The translations under genes and the position numbers were made by a program. Below, one piece after another: positions 63,084 to 64,000 of a DNA stretch of 64,000 nt. Under the pieces are notes generated by a model. That model made no database searches and was not told where the DNA came from. It saw nothing but the letters and a program-made list of their open reading frames with translations. The stretch is from S010-25 sp964441285. GTDB taxonomy: Bacteria > Pseudomonadota > Gammaproteobacteria > SZUA-229. The stretch is from the NCBI GenBank assembly GCA_964441285.1, contig CAYTUK010000008.1, positions 62,001-126,000 on the forward strand. Reading direction: 5' to 3'. Numbering within the stretch: the first letter of the stretch is position 1; each line of letters starts with the position of its first letter.

Positions 63084-64000
63084 AATACAATCTTCATTCT
63101 GGCTATAACGAAGTTTTAAATCTTACGCGTAAAAATAATTATAAAAAAGCAACAAAACTTTGCAAAACACTGCTAAAAAAATACAAACATGAAGAAAACT
63201 TGTGGCTTCTACTCATTGATTTACTACATAAATCTGACTGTTACACAGAAATCGCCAGCCTGAAAAAAACAATCCATAAACTCTTTCCGGCTAACCATAG
63301 ATTTCGCATTATCCTGGCGGATAGATATAGTCAATATGGATACTATGATCTTGCCATTGATGAATACCGCAACATCATATCCTCAGGGAAAGCTGAAATC
63401 ACTCATTATATTAAACTTGCGTCACTACTTTTTCATACTCGACGATATAATGCTGTCATCACAACACTTAACGAGGCATGCAACTATTTTACAAAAACCA
63501 GTAAACTTCATCTTATGTTAGGTGCATCGCATCATGCACTCCAGTCCCCTGATAATGCGCTTATCCATTATACCAAAGCATACGATATTGATTCTCATAA
63601 TATTGATGCCATAACCGGCATCGCTAATATTCACTTTCTGCGTCGTGAATTTGACACAGCAATCACTTTATTAGAACCCATTATTAGCACAAACCCACCG
63701 GTATCGGCAATTATACTTTACTGCCAAATCTGCACAGAAAATAAAAAATACGATTATGCTTTAAAACTCATACAAAAAACATTAATTAATCAGACAGTTG
63801 CTAGCAATCAACTATCCATGCTTTATTTTGAATCTGGGAAAATACATGATGCGCTAGGAAATTATGAAACGGCTTTTATTGATTATAAAAAAGGCAATGA
63901 TCTGATTAATCCTGGTTTTAATTACTTAGCCAGTAGTCAATATTTTGAGAACATAAAAAAGATATTTACCCGTGACTTTATACGGGAACATCAGATAAAT
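63080..64000 (+). CDS. TPR protein, probable third TPR-sulfotransferase (truncated by window edge)
   Basis: The frame opens at ATG 63080, overlapping the previous stop, and runs without a stop to the last base, giving 307 residues. It is a TPR array: ALIHYTKAYDIDSHNIDAITGIANIHF and ALGNYETAFIDYKKGNDLI are clear units. Its last part matches the linker that precedes the sulfotransferase domain in the gene at 61101 (AFKSYKAANIVI versus AFIDYKKGNDLI). A sulfotransferase domain is therefore likely beyond the window, but is not seen. Confidence 0.75.
   Translation, partial: MKYNLHSGYNEVLNLTRKNNYKKATKLCKTLLKKYKHEENLWLLLIDLLHKSDCYTEIASLKKTIHKLFPANHRFRIILADRYSQYGYYDLAIDEYRNIISSGKAEITHYIKLASLLFHTRRYNAVITTLNEACNYFTKTSKLHLMLGASHHALQSPDNALIHYTKAYDIDSHNIDAITGIANIHFLRREFDTAITLLEPIISTNPPVSAIILYCQICTENKKYDYALKLIQKTLINQTVASNQLSMLYFESGKIHDALGNYETAFIDYKKGNDLINPGFNYLASSQYFENIKKIFTRDFIREHQIN

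Overview
The window comes from a gammaproteobacterial chromosome, moderately AT-rich. The evidence is the gene content and order: a maeB malic enzyme with a phosphotransacetylase tail, Rsd/AlgQ, RlmKL, HflD beside MnmA, the run yciO / M50 protease / trpS / scpA / scpB / rluB, the run comEC-exbB-exbD-msbA-lpxK-ycaR, YciB-YciI, and a MltF-type lytic transglycosylase. Nothing fixes the genus. A NnrS protein and a cysteine-poor Dnr-type Crp/Fnr regulator suggest a nitric-oxide or low-oxygen lifestyle.

Bases 1-8600 hold the end of a probable zapE, a small unknown gene, and rbgA and maeB on the minus strand. A lipid cluster follows: an acyl carrier protein, a ketoacyl synthase and a CFA-like methyltransferase on the minus strand, and an RpfF-like DSF (diffusible signal factor) synthase on the plus strand. 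Bases 8600-18400 carry an S4 RNA-binding protein, NnrS, a CLC channel with a C-terminal extension, an EmrAB-type pump, glutamate decarboxylase with an amino-acid antiporter, and SixA. Bases 18400-26100 hold the Dnr-like regulator, an NTF2-like protein, a CnoX-like thioredoxin-TPR protein paired with an exported pentapeptide-repeat protein, MltF, a YciK-like SDR and a protein with two thioredoxin domains. This stretch is dense in a dispersed palindromic repeat of about 130 bp.

Bases 26100-47150 are mainly housekeeping: rluB, scpB, scpA, trpS, M50 protease, yciO, yciB, yciI, tRNA-Leu(CAA), a DUF938 methyltransferase, rsd, rlmKL, ycaR, lpxK, msbA, exbD, exbB, comEC, a DUF2062 gene, mnmA, hflD and pncC. 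A REP-associated (RAYT) Y1 transposase with perfect 23-bp inverted ends sits at 47161-48088. It is followed by an OmpP1/FadL channel and a 925-residue exported Ig-like protein with a C-terminal membrane-anchor tail.

Bases 52865-64000 are the most unusual part: six consecutive large genes that each join tetratricopeptide repeats to an enzyme. They are two TPR-sulfotransferases plus a third truncated by the window edge, two unrelated TPR-methyltransferases, and one TPR O-GlcNAc-transferase-like (SPINDLY/GT41) protein. I infer a locus for glycosylation, sulfation and methylation of a protein or surface polymer. This cluster and the RpfF/ACP/KAS/methyltransferase cluster are the best candidates for undescribed biology here.
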